64,000 bases of DNA from JALYTY01 sp964546935 (GTDB taxonomy: Bacteria > Vulcanimicrobiota > Vulcanimicrobiia > Vulcanimicrobiales > Vulcanimicrobiaceae): NCBI GenBank assembly GCA_964546935.1, contig CAZJLJ010000001.1, positions 71,625 through 135,624 on the forward strand, given 5' to 3'. The translations under genes and the position numbers were made by a program. Of this stretch, positions 52,633 through 61,541 are shown in pieces (position 1 is the stretch's first letter; each line of letters starts with the position of its first letter). The notes under the pieces are model-generated. The model was given only the letters and a program-made list of their open reading frames with translations, was not told the DNA's origin and made no database searches.

Positions 52633-54109
52633 CGTCGGATTCCTTAACCGCCGGCGCCTTGTTGTTTCCGATCGAACCGCGGATGTAGCTGATGACATCG
52701 GCGATGTCTTTCTTGGAAAGCGTACCTTTCCAAGCCGGCATTTGCGCGCCGTAGGTTTGGCCCAACACCGGTTGGCCTTTCATGCCGTTTTCAACGACAT
52801 CGATGACCTTCTTGGGATCGCCCGTTACGAACGGATTGTTCGCAAGCGGCGGAGCAACGCCGGGTTGTCCTTGGCCCTGCGCGCCGTGGCACGTCGAGCA
52901 ATTCGTTGCGAAGACGTGCGCGCCGTTCGCGTTTTCAGATGCGGCGCCTGCGCCACCGCCCGCGACCGGGCCGGTGCCGTTGCTTTCTCCTGTCGTCGCC
53001 GGCTGCGCAGCGAGAATCTGCGATTCCGGCTGCGAAGGCGGTCCCGCGGCGATCTTTGCTTGAATGCCGGCTTGCGCGTAGAACGAGAGGCCGATAATCG
53101 CGAGGACGACGATCGTCGTCGTCCACAAGATGCCTGCGCGTGACGAGAACGAACGCGTGGTGCTGCGATCGAGCCATGGCAGAATCAGCACAATAATCAA
53201 GCCGACCGTCGGGACGATGATTGCCGCGAGCAATTCAGGGAAGGGCCCATTCCCGAGGAAGATCGGAACGATATTCAAGAGGCCGAACAGGAACAAGAAA
53301 TACCATGCCGGGTACGGTTGGAATGTCGAGTTCGTCGGATCGGCTTTCTGGTCAAGGAACGGCGGCACGATCAATGCCAGCGCGATGATGAGAATGAACA
53401 CGACGAAAGAAACGAACGTGTCCATGAACATTTGATCGGGCCAGAAGCGTCCGGGACGCAGTGCGCGCGGATCTTCAACCACGGGACCGGCAGGGCCGTT
53501 GTGGCGGAAAATAGCAAGGTGCGCACCAACCAGCGCAACGAGTACCGCGGGCATCAACCACACGTGCAAGCCGAAGAAACGGTTGATGGTATTGGTGCCC
53601 ATCGTTCCGCCGCCTTGCGCAATGTTTTGAAGAATAGCGCCGCCCGGCGGAAGACCGGCGATGTTCAGTGAGACTTGCGACGCGAAGTACGCATCCATAT
53701 CCCACGGCAACAGATAACCGGTAAGACCGAGCACCAGCACGACGACCAGGAGCAGAATACCGACGATCCACTGCAGTTCGCGCGGCGATTTGTACGCGCC
53801 CCAAATCAGTACTTGCAGCATGTGCAGAAAGACGAGCGCGATCATAGCCGACGCGCCCCAATAGTGCACGGAAAGCAAGAAATGCGTGTACGGGTTCAGA
53901 TAAATTGCGCGCGTCGATTCCCATGCGGTGGAGGCCGACGGTGCGTAGAAAAACGTTAGGAAAATGCCGGTAGTGATCTGCAGAATCATCGCGAAGAGCG
54001 TGGCGCTGCCGAACACGTACCAGTAACTTGCGCCGCCCGGAACATCCTCGGTGAGAAAATCTTTCGCCATCGAGATGAAGCCGGTGCGGGCTTCTATCCA
54101 ATTAAGCAT
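52625..54109 (-). CDS. Cytochrome b6-type / subunit IV / cytochrome c fusion of the quinol:cytochrome c complex
   Basis: The 494-residue protein joins three modules. Cytochrome b: haem ligands H82/H96 in HYWGASAMIALVFLH and H182/H197 in HVWLMPAVLVALVGAH, spaced 14 and 15, as in b6. Subunit IV-like: QPYPAWYFLFLFGLL, where the quinol-site PEWY reads PAWY. After a Gly/Ala linker, a mono-haem cytochrome c: NCSTCHGAQG with a Met ligand probably in GAQMPAW. It oxidises menaquinol and passes electrons to a cytochrome c. In Bacillus, b6 and subunit IV-c are separate (QcrB, QcrC). It follows the Rieske gene by 17 bp. Confidence 0.93.
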   Translation of the reverse strand: MLNWIEARTGFISMAKDFLTEDVPGGASYWYVFGSATLFAMILQITTGIFLTFFYAPSASTAWESTRAIYLNPYTHFLLSVHYWGASAMIALVFLHMLQVLIWGAYKSPRELQWIVGILLLVVVLVLGLTGYLLPWDMDAYFASQVSLNIAGLPPGGAILQNIAQGGGTMGTNTINRFFGLHVWLMPAVLVALVGAHLAIFRHNGPAGPVVEDPRALRPGRFWPDQMFMDTFVSFVVFILIIALALIVPPFLDQKADPTNSTFQPYPAWYFLFLFGLLNIVPIFLGNGPFPELLAAIIVPTVGLIIVLILPWLDRSTTRSFSSRAGILWTTTIVVLAIIGLSFYAQAGIQAKIAAGPPSQPESQILAAQPATTGESNGTGPVAGGGAGAASENANGAHVFATNCSTCHGAQGQGQPGVAPPLANNPFVTGDPKKVIDVVENGMKGQPVLGQTYGAQMPAWKGTLSKKDIADVISYIRGSIGNNKAPAVKESDVK

Positions 54110-54126
54110 CGTATGTGGATCCTTCC

Positions 54127-54801
54127 TTACGATTGATACGAGATGACCATGCGATCAGGAACGCCGGACGCATAGCGGATCCACATGATTTCGGCGGTGC
54201 CGCTTTGCTCGCGGAGCGGCAACGGGTCGAGGCCACGCGGCGCAGGGCCTGCGAGATGTTCGCCTTCGGCGCCGAACTGCGAACCGTGGCACGGGCACTG
54301 AAAGCGGCTTGCGCCGTCGTTCCATGCCGGGCGGCAGCCAAGATGCGGACAGATCGGGCTAAAGATTACAAATCCCATGTTGATCGGATCGTACGGGACG
54401 TCCGGTTTTCCGTTGACGTAGAGATCCGGACGCAGTTTCTGGAACTTCGAAGGATCCGTTTTTATGCCCCAAACGTACTCTTGGGAGCTTTGCTCGGGAA
54501 GATACGAGTCTTTCGATTTCAGCGTGAACGTGAGCTTCACGGGCTTGCTCGTGGCAGTTTGGAGTTCTTTCCACTCGTCGGGCGTCAACGGTGCCCAATT
54601 TCCGCTGCCGCTGCCGCCGGTTGGTATCAACGATCCGACGATTGGGACGACTAGGCCGATGCCGATGATGCCGCTAAGCGTCAGCGTTGCCTTGGCCATG
54701 AACGACCGCCGGCTGATTTCCTCAGCCGTGCCCGGATCGTCGTAGGCACTCAGAACCTTACGCGAGCCGCCTTCAAAAGCGTCCGCAGCTTGTTTGGACA
54801 A
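54127..54801 (-). CDS. Rieske iron-sulfur subunit of the quinol:cytochrome c complex
   Basis: The 224-residue protein has a Tat-type signal anchor (SRRSFMAKATLTLSGIIGIGL, residues 31-51) and the Rieske ligands CPHLGC and CPCHGSQF, with a final RYASGVPDRM. It shuttles electrons from quinol to the cytochrome c part. It starts with a TTG at 54801 after GGAGAG, with an in-frame TGA just upstream. The Tat translocase is encoded 5.5 kb upstream in the same direction. Confidence 0.93.
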   Translation of the reverse strand: MSKQAADAFEGGSRKVLSAYDDPGTAEEISRRSFMAKATLTLSGIIGIGLVVPIVGSLIPTGGSGSGNWAPLTPDEWKELQTATSKPVKLTFTLKSKDSYLPEQSSQEYVWGIKTDPSKFQKLRPDLYVNGKPDVPYDPINMGFVIFSPICPHLGCRPAWNDGASRFQCPCHGSQFGAEGEHLAGPAPRGLDPLPLREQSGTAEIMWIRYASGVPDRMVISYQS

Positions 54802-54845
54802 AATTCACTCTCCGGAAGTGTGATTTTGGACTAGACAAACTAGCC

Positions 54846-54861
54846 CAATTCCCATGAATTG
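54846..54861. promoter_or_regulatory. Inverted repeat over the putative bc-complex promoter
   Basis: CAATTC (54846-54851) and GAATTG (54856-54861) are perfect 6-bp arms with a 4-bp spacer. They overlap the -10 box and the expected transcription start, so a bound protein would block the promoter. Confidence 0.4.
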
Positions 54862-54887
54862 TAGAGCGGCCCTCTTCATATAGTCGA
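54858..54887 (-). promoter_or_regulatory. Possible promoter of the Rieske-cytochrome b-c operon
   Basis: On the minus strand TCGACT (54882-54887), 18 nt, TACAAT (54858-54863, five of six consensus bases). Transcription would begin about 50 nt before the TTG start. The -35 box lies in the end of the upstream gene. Confidence 0.42.
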
Positions 54888-55646
54888 TGACCAAGTTCGG
54901 AATTGGAACGCTGTTCGGTCTTCCGGAAGCTGAAAATAGAAGTCGCGCATGAGGTTGCCGCTGCTGCACGTTGCATGTATTACCTCGTAGGTGTAACCTT
55001 TTTCGACCGAATGTGCCGACACGGTCTCCCACTCTCCGTTGCTGTCGCAAGCGTTAAGCGCGAAATAGGCTCGGATCCACCTATCACCCGGACTCGACGC
55101 CACTATGGCATCCGCTAGCGAGGTTCCGCCGCGCGGCTGCACCGCCGGCCCAGGCGGATAAGCGTCCTGCTTTTCGCGCGGAGCGAGCAACTGTTCGAAG
55201 GCCAGGCGCCCGGCAGCGAATTCGTAGATCGTAGCCGCTTCCGGAGCGCGATACCACAGGTCCAGCGAACCGTCGTCAGCATTTCTCTCCACCTTTTGAG
55301 GCGGACCGAGCTTTTGGGTTACAGTGTCGCTCGACGTGCCGAACGATATGCCGCGTTGATCGGTAAATGCAGCCTCTTTCGTGTATTTCGCGACCGTGAT
55401 GGAAACGGCGACGCCGTTGCGTTCCAAGATATCCAAAAAGCGATTGCCGTTTTCCAAAAAGCGCCAGATGCGTTGCGACTGCTTAGGAATCTCTTGCAGC
55501 GAAACCGGATCGCCGTGCCGCTGATGAATCGTCGCCAGCGGATCTCCGAGCGTTACGTTGTCCAGCGATGCGCTGATAGCCGGTGAGCCCGACACATTAG
55601 GCGCCGGCGAGGCGAGAAGCATGAGTGCAACGGCAATAGCGAGCAT
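54876..55646 (-). CDS. Secreted hypothetical protein
   Basis: The 256-residue protein has a signal peptide (MLAIAVALMLLASPAPNVSG). The mature part has two similar-looking segments: ISASLDNVTLGDPLATIHQRHGDP and GISFGTSSDTVTQKLGPPQKVER, each with a G-(D/T)-x-x-x-x-(I/V)-x-x-(R/L)-x-G-x-P outline reminiscent of repeated SmpA/BamE-like folds. The C-terminal half (WIRAYFALNACDSNGEWE, YEVIHATCSSG) is unrecognised. It lies 11 bp after the ECF41 gene, in the same direction. Confidence 0.65.
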   Translation of the reverse strand: MLAIAVALMLLASPAPNVSGSPAISASLDNVTLGDPLATIHQRHGDPVSLQEIPKQSQRIWRFLENGNRFLDILERNGVAVSITVAKYTKEAAFTDQRGISFGTSSDTVTQKLGPPQKVERNADDGSLDLWYRAPEAATIYEFAAGRLAFEQLLAPREKQDAYPPGPAVQPRGGTSLADAIVASSPGDRWIRAYFALNACDSNGEWETVSAHSVEKGYTYEVIHATCSSGNLMRDFYFQLPEDRTAFQFRTWSSTI

Positions 55647-55657
55647 TCGATACGGTG

Positions 55658-56524
55658 TTATACCGCAACATGGGTCAGTTTATCCGGATTGCGCACGACA
55701 TATAGAGCACAGATTCGATCACCGTCGTATTCGAGTGCCATTGTTTGATCCACGCCTTCGGCTGAAAACAAAACGTATCCGGGTAAATCGTTTACCGTTG
55801 CGGGCACAGCCTTAACGATGATGCCGGCGCTCTTTTTCACAACACCCGCGAAGAAGCGCGCAATCTTGTCGCGACCGAAGATTGGGTTGATTGCCGCCAG
55901 CCGCTTTCCGCCGCCGTCGCTCGTCAAGACGGCGTCTTCCGTAAGCATTTCCATGATGTCGGTCACGTCGGCACGGTTTAACGCTTTAACGAACCGCTCT
56001 CGCAGCGCCCGCGCCTCTTTTGGCTTCGCGATGCGGCGCTGTTCGTCCGAGCGAATATGTTCGCGTGCGCGTGAAGCCAATCGCCGCACGCTTTCCTCGG
56101 AACGTTCGAGAATCGAAGCGATCTCCGCAAACGGAACGTCGAGAGCATCGTGCAGCAGAAACGCCGCACGTTCTAGCGGCGATAATCGTTCGAGCGCTAA
56201 TAGGAATGCATACGACACGTCTTCTGCGATCGACACGACATGCTCCGGAACCGACGTCTCGTCGCTCACAATCGGTTCCGGCAGCCACGGCCCAACGTAG
56301 GTTTCGCGCGCACGCTTAGCAGCGCGAAGCCGGTCGATGGCAAGACGCGTTACCGTTGCACGCAAGTACGCCTGCGGTTCGCGGACCTTTGCGCGTTCAA
56401 CGGACTCCCACCGAATAAACGCATCTTGCACCACATCTTCCGCGTCGGTCTGCGTGCCAAGCATGTGATACGCGTGGCGCAGCAACGAGGGACGGAGCGT
56501 CTCGTAGAGTGCAGCGTCCGTCAT
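55658..56524 (-). CDS. ECF41-family sigma factor with SnoaL-like C-terminal domain
   Basis: The 288-residue protein has sigma2 (LRHAYHMLGTQTDAEDVVQDAFIRWE) and sigma4 (LSPLERAAFLLHDALDVPFAEIASILERSEESVRRLASRA) regions, then a SnoaL-like domain with the ECF41 markers DGGGK and the closing NPDKLTHV. In this family the C-terminal domain controls activity and no anti-sigma factor is used. The start is the ATG at 56524, in ATGA with the upstream stop. Its neighbour, the carboxymuconolactone decarboxylase-like gene, is the typical ECF41 target and partner. Confidence 0.93.
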   Translation of the reverse strand: MTDAALYETLRPSLLRHAYHMLGTQTDAEDVVQDAFIRWESVERAKVREPQAYLRATVTRLAIDRLRAAKRARETYVGPWLPEPIVSDETSVPEHVVSIAEDVSYAFLLALERLSPLERAAFLLHDALDVPFAEIASILERSEESVRRLASRAREHIRSDEQRRIAKPKEARALRERFVKALNRADVTDIMEMLTEDAVLTSDGGGKRLAAINPIFGRDKIARFFAGVVKKSAGIIVKAVPATVNDLPGYVLFSAEGVDQTMALEYDGDRICALYVVRNPDKLTHVAV

Positions 56525-57090
56525 ACGAGGCTGGGCCGCGCGCGTCCCGGCGCCTCGGCAGGTTTGACGCTTAAATCGCCTACGTGCACGAGACTGCACG
56601 CGTGTCCGAATCCGAGCGCGTATTTAAACGCTGGATAGAAGAGCGATCCCGCGATTCCATATGAGAGTGAAATGACGGCGCGCTTGCCCCAACGTTCTTC
56701 GATACGTGCCCGCAGCGGTTCCGCGCCGGGATCGTGGCGAAGCGTTGCTTGCGTAAATTCAACCGTTAATGCAACATCTTCCGGAAGCGCCGCAGTATCG
56801 TTCGCAAGGACGTTGCGGATAACATCTGCCGGAACGCCGGCGCGCAATGCCATCTTGACGCCCAGTTGAAGACATGGGCCGCAGTCCCCGTGGCGCGTCG
56901 CGACGATCTTCGCAGCGAAGTACGGCGCCGGCGGGATGTCACGGCGATACGACGAGATTTTTTCCATTCCGGCCATCGGCATCAGCGCGTCGATGCCGCC
57001 GCATTCAAGGACTTCGCGCAGGTAGCCGACGTCGTACGACCACTCTTTCTCGAAGCGGTCGAGCTTACGTCGAGCAAACATATCCAGCAT
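56521..57090 (-). CDS. Carboxymuconolactone decarboxylase/AhpD-like protein
   Basis: The 189-residue protein has the AhpD-type redox pair in RHGDCGPCLQLGVKMAL. In AhpD a His follows the second Cys by four residues; here that position is Gly, so peroxidase-type proton relay is uncertain. ECF41 operons commonly carry such oxidoreductases. The start is the ATG at 57090, with AAGGAG 8 nt upstream. The 4-bp overlap with the ECF41 gene suggests coupling. Confidence 0.88.
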   Translation of the reverse strand: MLDMFARRKLDRFEKEWSYDVGYLREVLECGGIDALMPMAGMEKISSYRRDIPPAPYFAAKIVATRHGDCGPCLQLGVKMALRAGVPADVIRNVLANDTAALPEDVALTVEFTQATLRHDPGAEPLRARIEERWGKRAVISLSYGIAGSLFYPAFKYALGFGHACSLVHVGDLSVKPAEAPGRARPSLV

Positions 57091-57145
57091 CGGCAGTTCT
57101 CCTTCGCCACCTGGACGACGCCCGGGTCTCAAACGTGACGCGAAG

Positions 57146-58078
57146 CTACATTTTGTAGCTGTGGAGGCCGCTGATCCAGATGTTCACGCCGAGGTACGTG
57201 AAGATGACGAGGGCGAAACCGCCGACGCTGACCCAGTTCGTGCGCAGTCCGCGCCACGCGTTGCGCGTGTGTAGATGCATGTACGCGAGGTACAGAATCC
57301 ACGTGCACAGGGCGGCCGTTTCTTTGGGATCCCATTGCCAGTACGCGCCCCAGGCTTCTTTTGCCCAGGCCGCGCCGGTGATGATTCCGATCGAGATGAG
57401 CGGCAGGCCGATGGCGACCGCCCGATAGACGATGACGTCTAATTGCGCGAGCGATGGTAACGTCGATAGCCATTGCGCTACCGGATTTCCCGCTGCGGCC
57501 GCCGCTTCGAGCGACGGCGTATCGCCGCTCACGCGCATCGTCATGCCGGTTCCGGCAAACTCAACGTTACCGGCCGTTGCAAGCCGCGCTTCGGCGTAAT
57601 ATTTGATCAGATAGATCGCCGAGAAGACGAACGCGACAAGAAACGCAGCGTATGAAGAGACGACGATCGGTACGTGAATCTTCGCCCAATAGGATTGCAG
57701 CGACGGAACGGGAGGCATCGTCCCTTCATTCCACGTTACTCCGTACGCGAGAAAAATTGCCGCAATCGCAAGCACGAATCCGCCTGCGAACCACATTTTG
57801 TACCGAACCGCGAACCCGATGAAAATCGCAACCGACATCGCGGCGAAGAGTGAGAGCGAACCGTAGAGATTTAGCAGCGGCCAAACGTGCGTAACTTCGT
57901 AGCGCACGATAAGCTGCGCGAATTGCGCGATGCATCCGACGATCGCCAGCGGAGCACCGAGATTCTTCAACCACTCCTCGCGCGAGAAGAAGTAAACACC
58001 GAGTGCGAGCGCCCCGAAAACGTAGCACGCAATGGCTACGATCATAAGGAGTTCGTCGGCTTGAAGATGTCCGCTCAT
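57146..58078 (-). CDS. ccsA: Cytochrome c biogenesis protein CcsA/ResC
   Basis: The 310-residue membrane protein has about eight helices and the haem-handling WWD-type segment WGAYWQWDPKETAALCTW. His residues at THVWPLLNLYGSL and MHLHTRNAWRG match external haem ligands. With ResB it exports haem and attaches it to apocytochromes c (system II). It follows resB closely (the resB stop is at 58080). Its product serves the cytochrome c domain of the bc complex. Confidence 0.93.
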   Translation of the reverse strand: MSGHLQADELLMIVAIACYVFGALALGVYFFSREEWLKNLGAPLAIVGCIAQFAQLIVRYEVTHVWPLLNLYGSLSLFAAMSVAIFIGFAVRYKMWFAGGFVLAIAAIFLAYGVTWNEGTMPPVPSLQSYWAKIHVPIVVSSYAAFLVAFVFSAIYLIKYYAEARLATAGNVEFAGTGMTMRVSGDTPSLEAAAAAGNPVAQWLSTLPSLAQLDVIVYRAVAIGLPLISIGIITGAAWAKEAWGAYWQWDPKETAALCTWILYLAYMHLHTRNAWRGLRTNWVSVGGFALVIFTYLGVNIWISGLHSYKM

Positions 58079-58079
58079 A

Positions 58080-59462
58080 CTAAAATGCCTCCGCTGGCTT
58101 GAAATCCGTTCGCGGTCCGGGTGGTTCCATCGCCCGCTTCAGCTCTTCGACGAGTTCCTGAAACTGCACCGCAAAAATATCGTACCCTTTGACCGTCGTC
58201 GCGGCGACGCCGACGCTGCACCCGGTAGCCGTCCGGTCGACGCGCACGTACAGGCGCGCCGGTAAGAAATAAAACGAAATGATAAGGCCGGCAAGCAAAA
58301 CAAGCGCGCCTATTCCGACAAGCGGAATCCCGGGATCGTATCGGTACTGAAAACCGCTGTAGAGCAGGTATTGCTGCGGAACGACGCGCCATCCGCCGCC
58401 CAGATCGATCCAGGTGCGTAGCGGAACGAGCGCACTGCCGGCCTCGTTTCCGGCCTGCGAGACACTCAAAATAACGGCGGCATTATTCACGCGCGGGTCC
58501 GCTGACGGCATTCCGTTCTGGCGATCCACCGTCGGAACGAACCGGTCGTAACTTACCGTCGTGCGCGTGCCCGGAATATCGAACGTTTGGCCTTCTTCGA
58601 GAATGCGATCGGAAAGCTCGCCCACGCGCTTTCCGTCGTGTGTTACGTTGAAGCGCATGGCGAAACCGTAACTCGCCTGGTAGTAGAGCGTTCCATCGAC
58701 GTCGATCGGGTGGTTTACGCGTACCGTCATTTGCTTGGGAACGCCGTCTTTACCCGTCACGGTGACGTGCGATACATAGTCGACCGGTTGATAAACCATG
58801 CCGCTCTTCGTGAGAATCGGCGTTATGCGATAGTTGAAGTCGTTCAGTTTGACGATCGCGTGGGTCTCGGGAATCTCCATCGACTGGCCCGTAACGATCG
58901 CCGTTTCACCGGAGAACCCGCGAGCCCAATAGAGTGTCGTACCGGCCGCAATAATCACGAAGCCCAGGTGTGCGATCAGCACTCCGCGGCGCGCCCAGTT
59001 GTGCTTGTCGGCGAACGTCCATTCCGTACCGCCGAATTCACGTTTACGCACGCTCCAGCCGCGAGACCGAAAGAAACTCTCGACCCGCGTTGCAACATCG
59101 TTTTCGCTTCCGCGAACGCCGATCGATGCGTTCAACGGAATCTTGTCGATCTTCACCGGGTGCAACGGCGGCAATCGCGCCGGAATCACGCGTTTGAACG
59201 TGCAGACGGTGAGCGACACCAAAATCAACCCGATAATGCCGATGTACCACGGCGAGTGATAGATGTTGTCGAAACCTAGTCGAACGATCGCGCGACCTAT
59301 CGGAGCGGGATAGGTGCTCAGATACGTCGTGAGGTCTTTGCCCTGATCGACAATAACGCCGATAAGCGTGAGAATTCCCCACACGACGAAAAGCGATACG
59401 GCAAAGAGAACGTTGCCGAAGGTGCGGATGAAATCTTCGTAGGTGCTGCGCGCGTGAACCAT
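58080..59462 (-). CDS. resB: Cytochrome c biogenesis protein ResB/Ccs1
   Basis: The 460-residue protein has three N-terminal helices, a large periplasmic domain and one C-terminal helix (LVGIGALVLLAGLIISFYF). Landmarks are FADKHNWARRGVLIAHLGFVIIAAG and NHPIDVDGTLYYQASYGFAMRF. It works with CcsA in system II haem attachment. The start is the ATG at 59462 (MVHARSTYEDFIR); the longer frame to 59567 overlaps tatC and lacks family character. Confidence 0.92.
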   Translation of the reverse strand: MVHARSTYEDFIRTFGNVLFAVSLFVVWGILTLIGVIVDQGKDLTTYLSTYPAPIGRAIVRLGFDNIYHSPWYIGIIGLILVSLTVCTFKRVIPARLPPLHPVKIDKIPLNASIGVRGSENDVATRVESFFRSRGWSVRKREFGGTEWTFADKHNWARRGVLIAHLGFVIIAAGTTLYWARGFSGETAIVTGQSMEIPETHAIVKLNDFNYRITPILTKSGMVYQPVDYVSHVTVTGKDGVPKQMTVRVNHPIDVDGTLYYQASYGFAMRFNVTHDGKRVGELSDRILEEGQTFDIPGTRTTVSYDRFVPTVDRQNGMPSADPRVNNAAVILSVSQAGNEAGSALVPLRTWIDLGGGWRVVPQQYLLYSGFQYRYDPGIPLVGIGALVLLAGLIISFYFLPARLYVRVDRTATGCSVGVAATTVKGYDIFAVQFQELVEELKRAMEPPGPRTDFKPAEAF

Positions 59463-59475
59463 CGCCCCCACTACC

Positions 59476-60249
59476 CTAGGCCGGCCGCTCTGCGCGTCGC
59501 CACGACTTCTCAAGCAAGAAGATGACCCATAGCGACGCTTCGTACAGCACGTACATCGGCAAAGCAAGCAGCGCCATTGTCAGCGGATTGCCGTCGGGCG
59601 CCGCGATGCCGCCTGCTACGACGAACCCAAAGAGCGCGTGGCGGCGGTACTTCGCAAGCCAAGCCCCGTTTACAATGCCGAGACGTGCAAGCCCGACCAG
59701 TAAAATCGGCAGTTGGAAGATCAAGGCGAAAAGAGCGAGCAATATCAACACAAAATTTAGCGTCTCGCCCACACCGAACGTCGGCGTTGCGATCTCGTTG
59801 GTGATGCTGATCAACGCGCCAACGACGCGCGGGATCACAATGAAATGCGCGAACGCGAGACCTAGAGCGGCTAGCACGATCGACGGGGCGATGAACGCGT
59901 AGACCATATTCCGGGTGCGCGGATGGATTGCCGGCACCACGAACATCCACGCTTGGTAAATCAGCATCGGCAAGCCGGCGACGATTCCGGCGATTACCGA
60001 GAACTTGATCTCGGTGAAGATCACGTCGGCGGGACCGAATGCGTGTAATTGAATCCCGTGAAAATACGCCTGAACCATCCAGCGAATCGCGAACTGCGAT
60101 GGCCAAAAGACCAGCAAGGCGATCACGCCGACGGTCGCAATTGAAATCAAAAGACGCGTACGGAGCTCCCGAAGGTGCTCCGTAAACGGCATCTCTTTTT
60201 GATCCCAGGCCGGCTCGGTTTCCAAGCTCTCCGGGATCGACTGCGTCAT
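59476..60249 (-). CDS. tatC: Sec-independent protein translocase TatC
   Basis: The 257-residue protein has six helices and the conserved cytoplasmic start MPFTEHLRELRTRLL that binds twin-arginine signals; AFGPADVIFTEIKFSVIAG and a later FGFVVAGGIAAPDGNPLTM are also family landmarks. It exports folded proteins such as the Rieske subunit encoded nearby. It lies 11 bp after tatA. Confidence 0.96.
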   Translation of the reverse strand: MTQSIPESLETEPAWDQKEMPFTEHLRELRTRLLISIATVGVIALLVFWPSQFAIRWMVQAYFHGIQLHAFGPADVIFTEIKFSVIAGIVAGLPMLIYQAWMFVVPAIHPRTRNMVYAFIAPSIVLAALGLAFAHFIVIPRVVGALISITNEIATPTFGVGETLNFVLILLALFALIFQLPILLVGLARLGIVNGAWLAKYRRHALFGFVVAGGIAAPDGNPLTMALLALPMYVLYEASLWVIFLLEKSWRRAERPA

Positions 60250-60260
60250 AGGGAAAAGCC

Positions 60261-60560
60261 TTACGCGCTAGGCGTGCCTTGGCCGGGTGTCGGCGGCGGA
60301 ACAGGCTGCCCTGCAGCATTCCCCGTTTCAACGTTCGACATCACGTCGGTTTGCGCGGTGCCGGCGCGTTGGCGGGCTTCTTCGCGCGCTTTTACAGCCG
60401 CTTCGTCGGCCTCGATTTGCCCCATGACGAATTCTTTTTTCGCTTGGCCGGCGCTGCGCGCAAGCTTCGGGAGCTTGTCCGCGCCGAACAGCAGCGCGCC
60501 AACGACGAGAATGCCGATGATAATCGGTGCGTCGATGATCGCGAGGATCGGGTGAATCAT
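60261..60560 (-). CDS. tatA: Sec-independent protein translocase TatA
   Basis: The 99-residue protein has a single N-terminal helix (APIIIGILVVGALLF), the hinge FGADKLPKLARSAGQAKKEF, an amphipathic helix and a Pro/Gly-rich tail, as in TatA/TatB. It forms the pore with TatC encoded next. Only one TatA-type gene is seen here, so a minimal TatAC system is possible. Confidence 0.93.
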   Translation of the reverse strand: MIHPILAIIDAPIIIGILVVGALLFGADKLPKLARSAGQAKKEFVMGQIEADEAAVKAREEARQRAGTAQTDVMSNVETGNAAGQPVPPPTPGQGTPSA

Positions 60561-60581
60561 GGTTGTTACGGTTCTCCTTAC

Positions 60582-61541
60582 TTACTCGGCGAGCAGTGAG
60601 CTCGCGAGTTTCGCCAATTCATCCTTCGCCGGAGAGGATGCAATGGGCTTCAATGCGGCGATTGCGCGTTCGACGAAGCGAGCGATCTCGCGATTCGTCG
60701 CGTCGATTCCACCCTCGTCTGCAATCCCTTGAACTATCCCGGCGATGCCGTCGGTTGAGGCTCCACGATAAAAATGCTCGACCTCGGCACGAAATTCGGC
60801 GTTCCCGTTGGCTAGGGCGCAGATTAACGGAATCGTCATCTTTCGCTCTGTGAGGTCGTTGCCGACCGGCTTGCCGACCGAGCGTTCGTCGGCCGTTACA
60901 TCGAGCACGTCGTCCTTCATTTGGAACGCAACGCCGTAAAGATCGCCGAATTCGTGAAGCGCCTCGATTTCGCGTTTGGACCCGCCGCCCATGATCGCGC
61001 CGCACTGCGCAGACGAGGCGAAGAGCGAGGCGGTCTTCTTGCGAGCTACCTCTATATACGCGTCGAGCGGCAGATTTAGATCGCCCATGGCGCGTAATTG
61101 GAGCACCTCGCCGTCGCAAATATCGGCAAGTGTCGCCGAAAGAATGTTCGGCACCGGGTGCGGATAGCCGGCTGTAACGTTTTTGAAGATCCACGCGAAA
61201 AGATAATCGCCGGCGAGAACGCTCACGCGATTGCCGTAATCAACGGCCGTCGCGTTTACTCCGCGGCGCGTCTGCGCGTTGTCCACTACGTCGTCGTGAA
61301 TGAGCGTCGCAACATGGATTAGTTCCATGTAGGCCGCGAGATGCAGGTGATCCACCGCTTTTCCGCCGCATGCCGATGCCGCTAGAAGCGTCAGCCGCGG
61401 ACGGAGCCGTTTTCCGCCGGCTGCAAGCATACGCCGGACCGCCTCGGTAATGATTGCGTTGTCCGTCGAGAACGTTTCGCGGAAGAACGCTTCCACCAAC
61501 GCGTAGAGATTCGATTCGTCGTTTTGAATTGCGTCGATCAT
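60582..61541 (-). CDS. Trans-polyprenyl diphosphate synthase
   Basis: The 319-residue enzyme makes the isoprenoid side chain of the respiratory quinone. The first aspartate motif is DDVVD in IHDDVVDNAQTRRG, the second DDVLD in FQMKDDVLDVTADERSVGKPVGNDLTERK. GGKRLRPRL is also present. The residues before the first motif (HVATLIHDDVVD, no bulky pair) suggest a long-chain product such as hepta- or octaprenyl diphosphate. It overlaps menG by 4 bp. Confidence 0.93.
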   Translation of the reverse strand: MIDAIQNDESNLYALVEAFFRETFSTDNAIITEAVRRMLAAGGKRLRPRLTLLAASACGGKAVDHLHLAAYMELIHVATLIHDDVVDNAQTRRGVNATAVDYGNRVSVLAGDYLFAWIFKNVTAGYPHPVPNILSATLADICDGEVLQLRAMGDLNLPLDAYIEVARKKTASLFASSAQCGAIMGGGSKREIEALHEFGDLYGVAFQMKDDVLDVTADERSVGKPVGNDLTERKMTIPLICALANGNAEFRAEVEHFYRGASTDGIAGIVQGIADEGGIDATNREIARFVERAIAALKPIASSPAKDELAKLASSLLAE

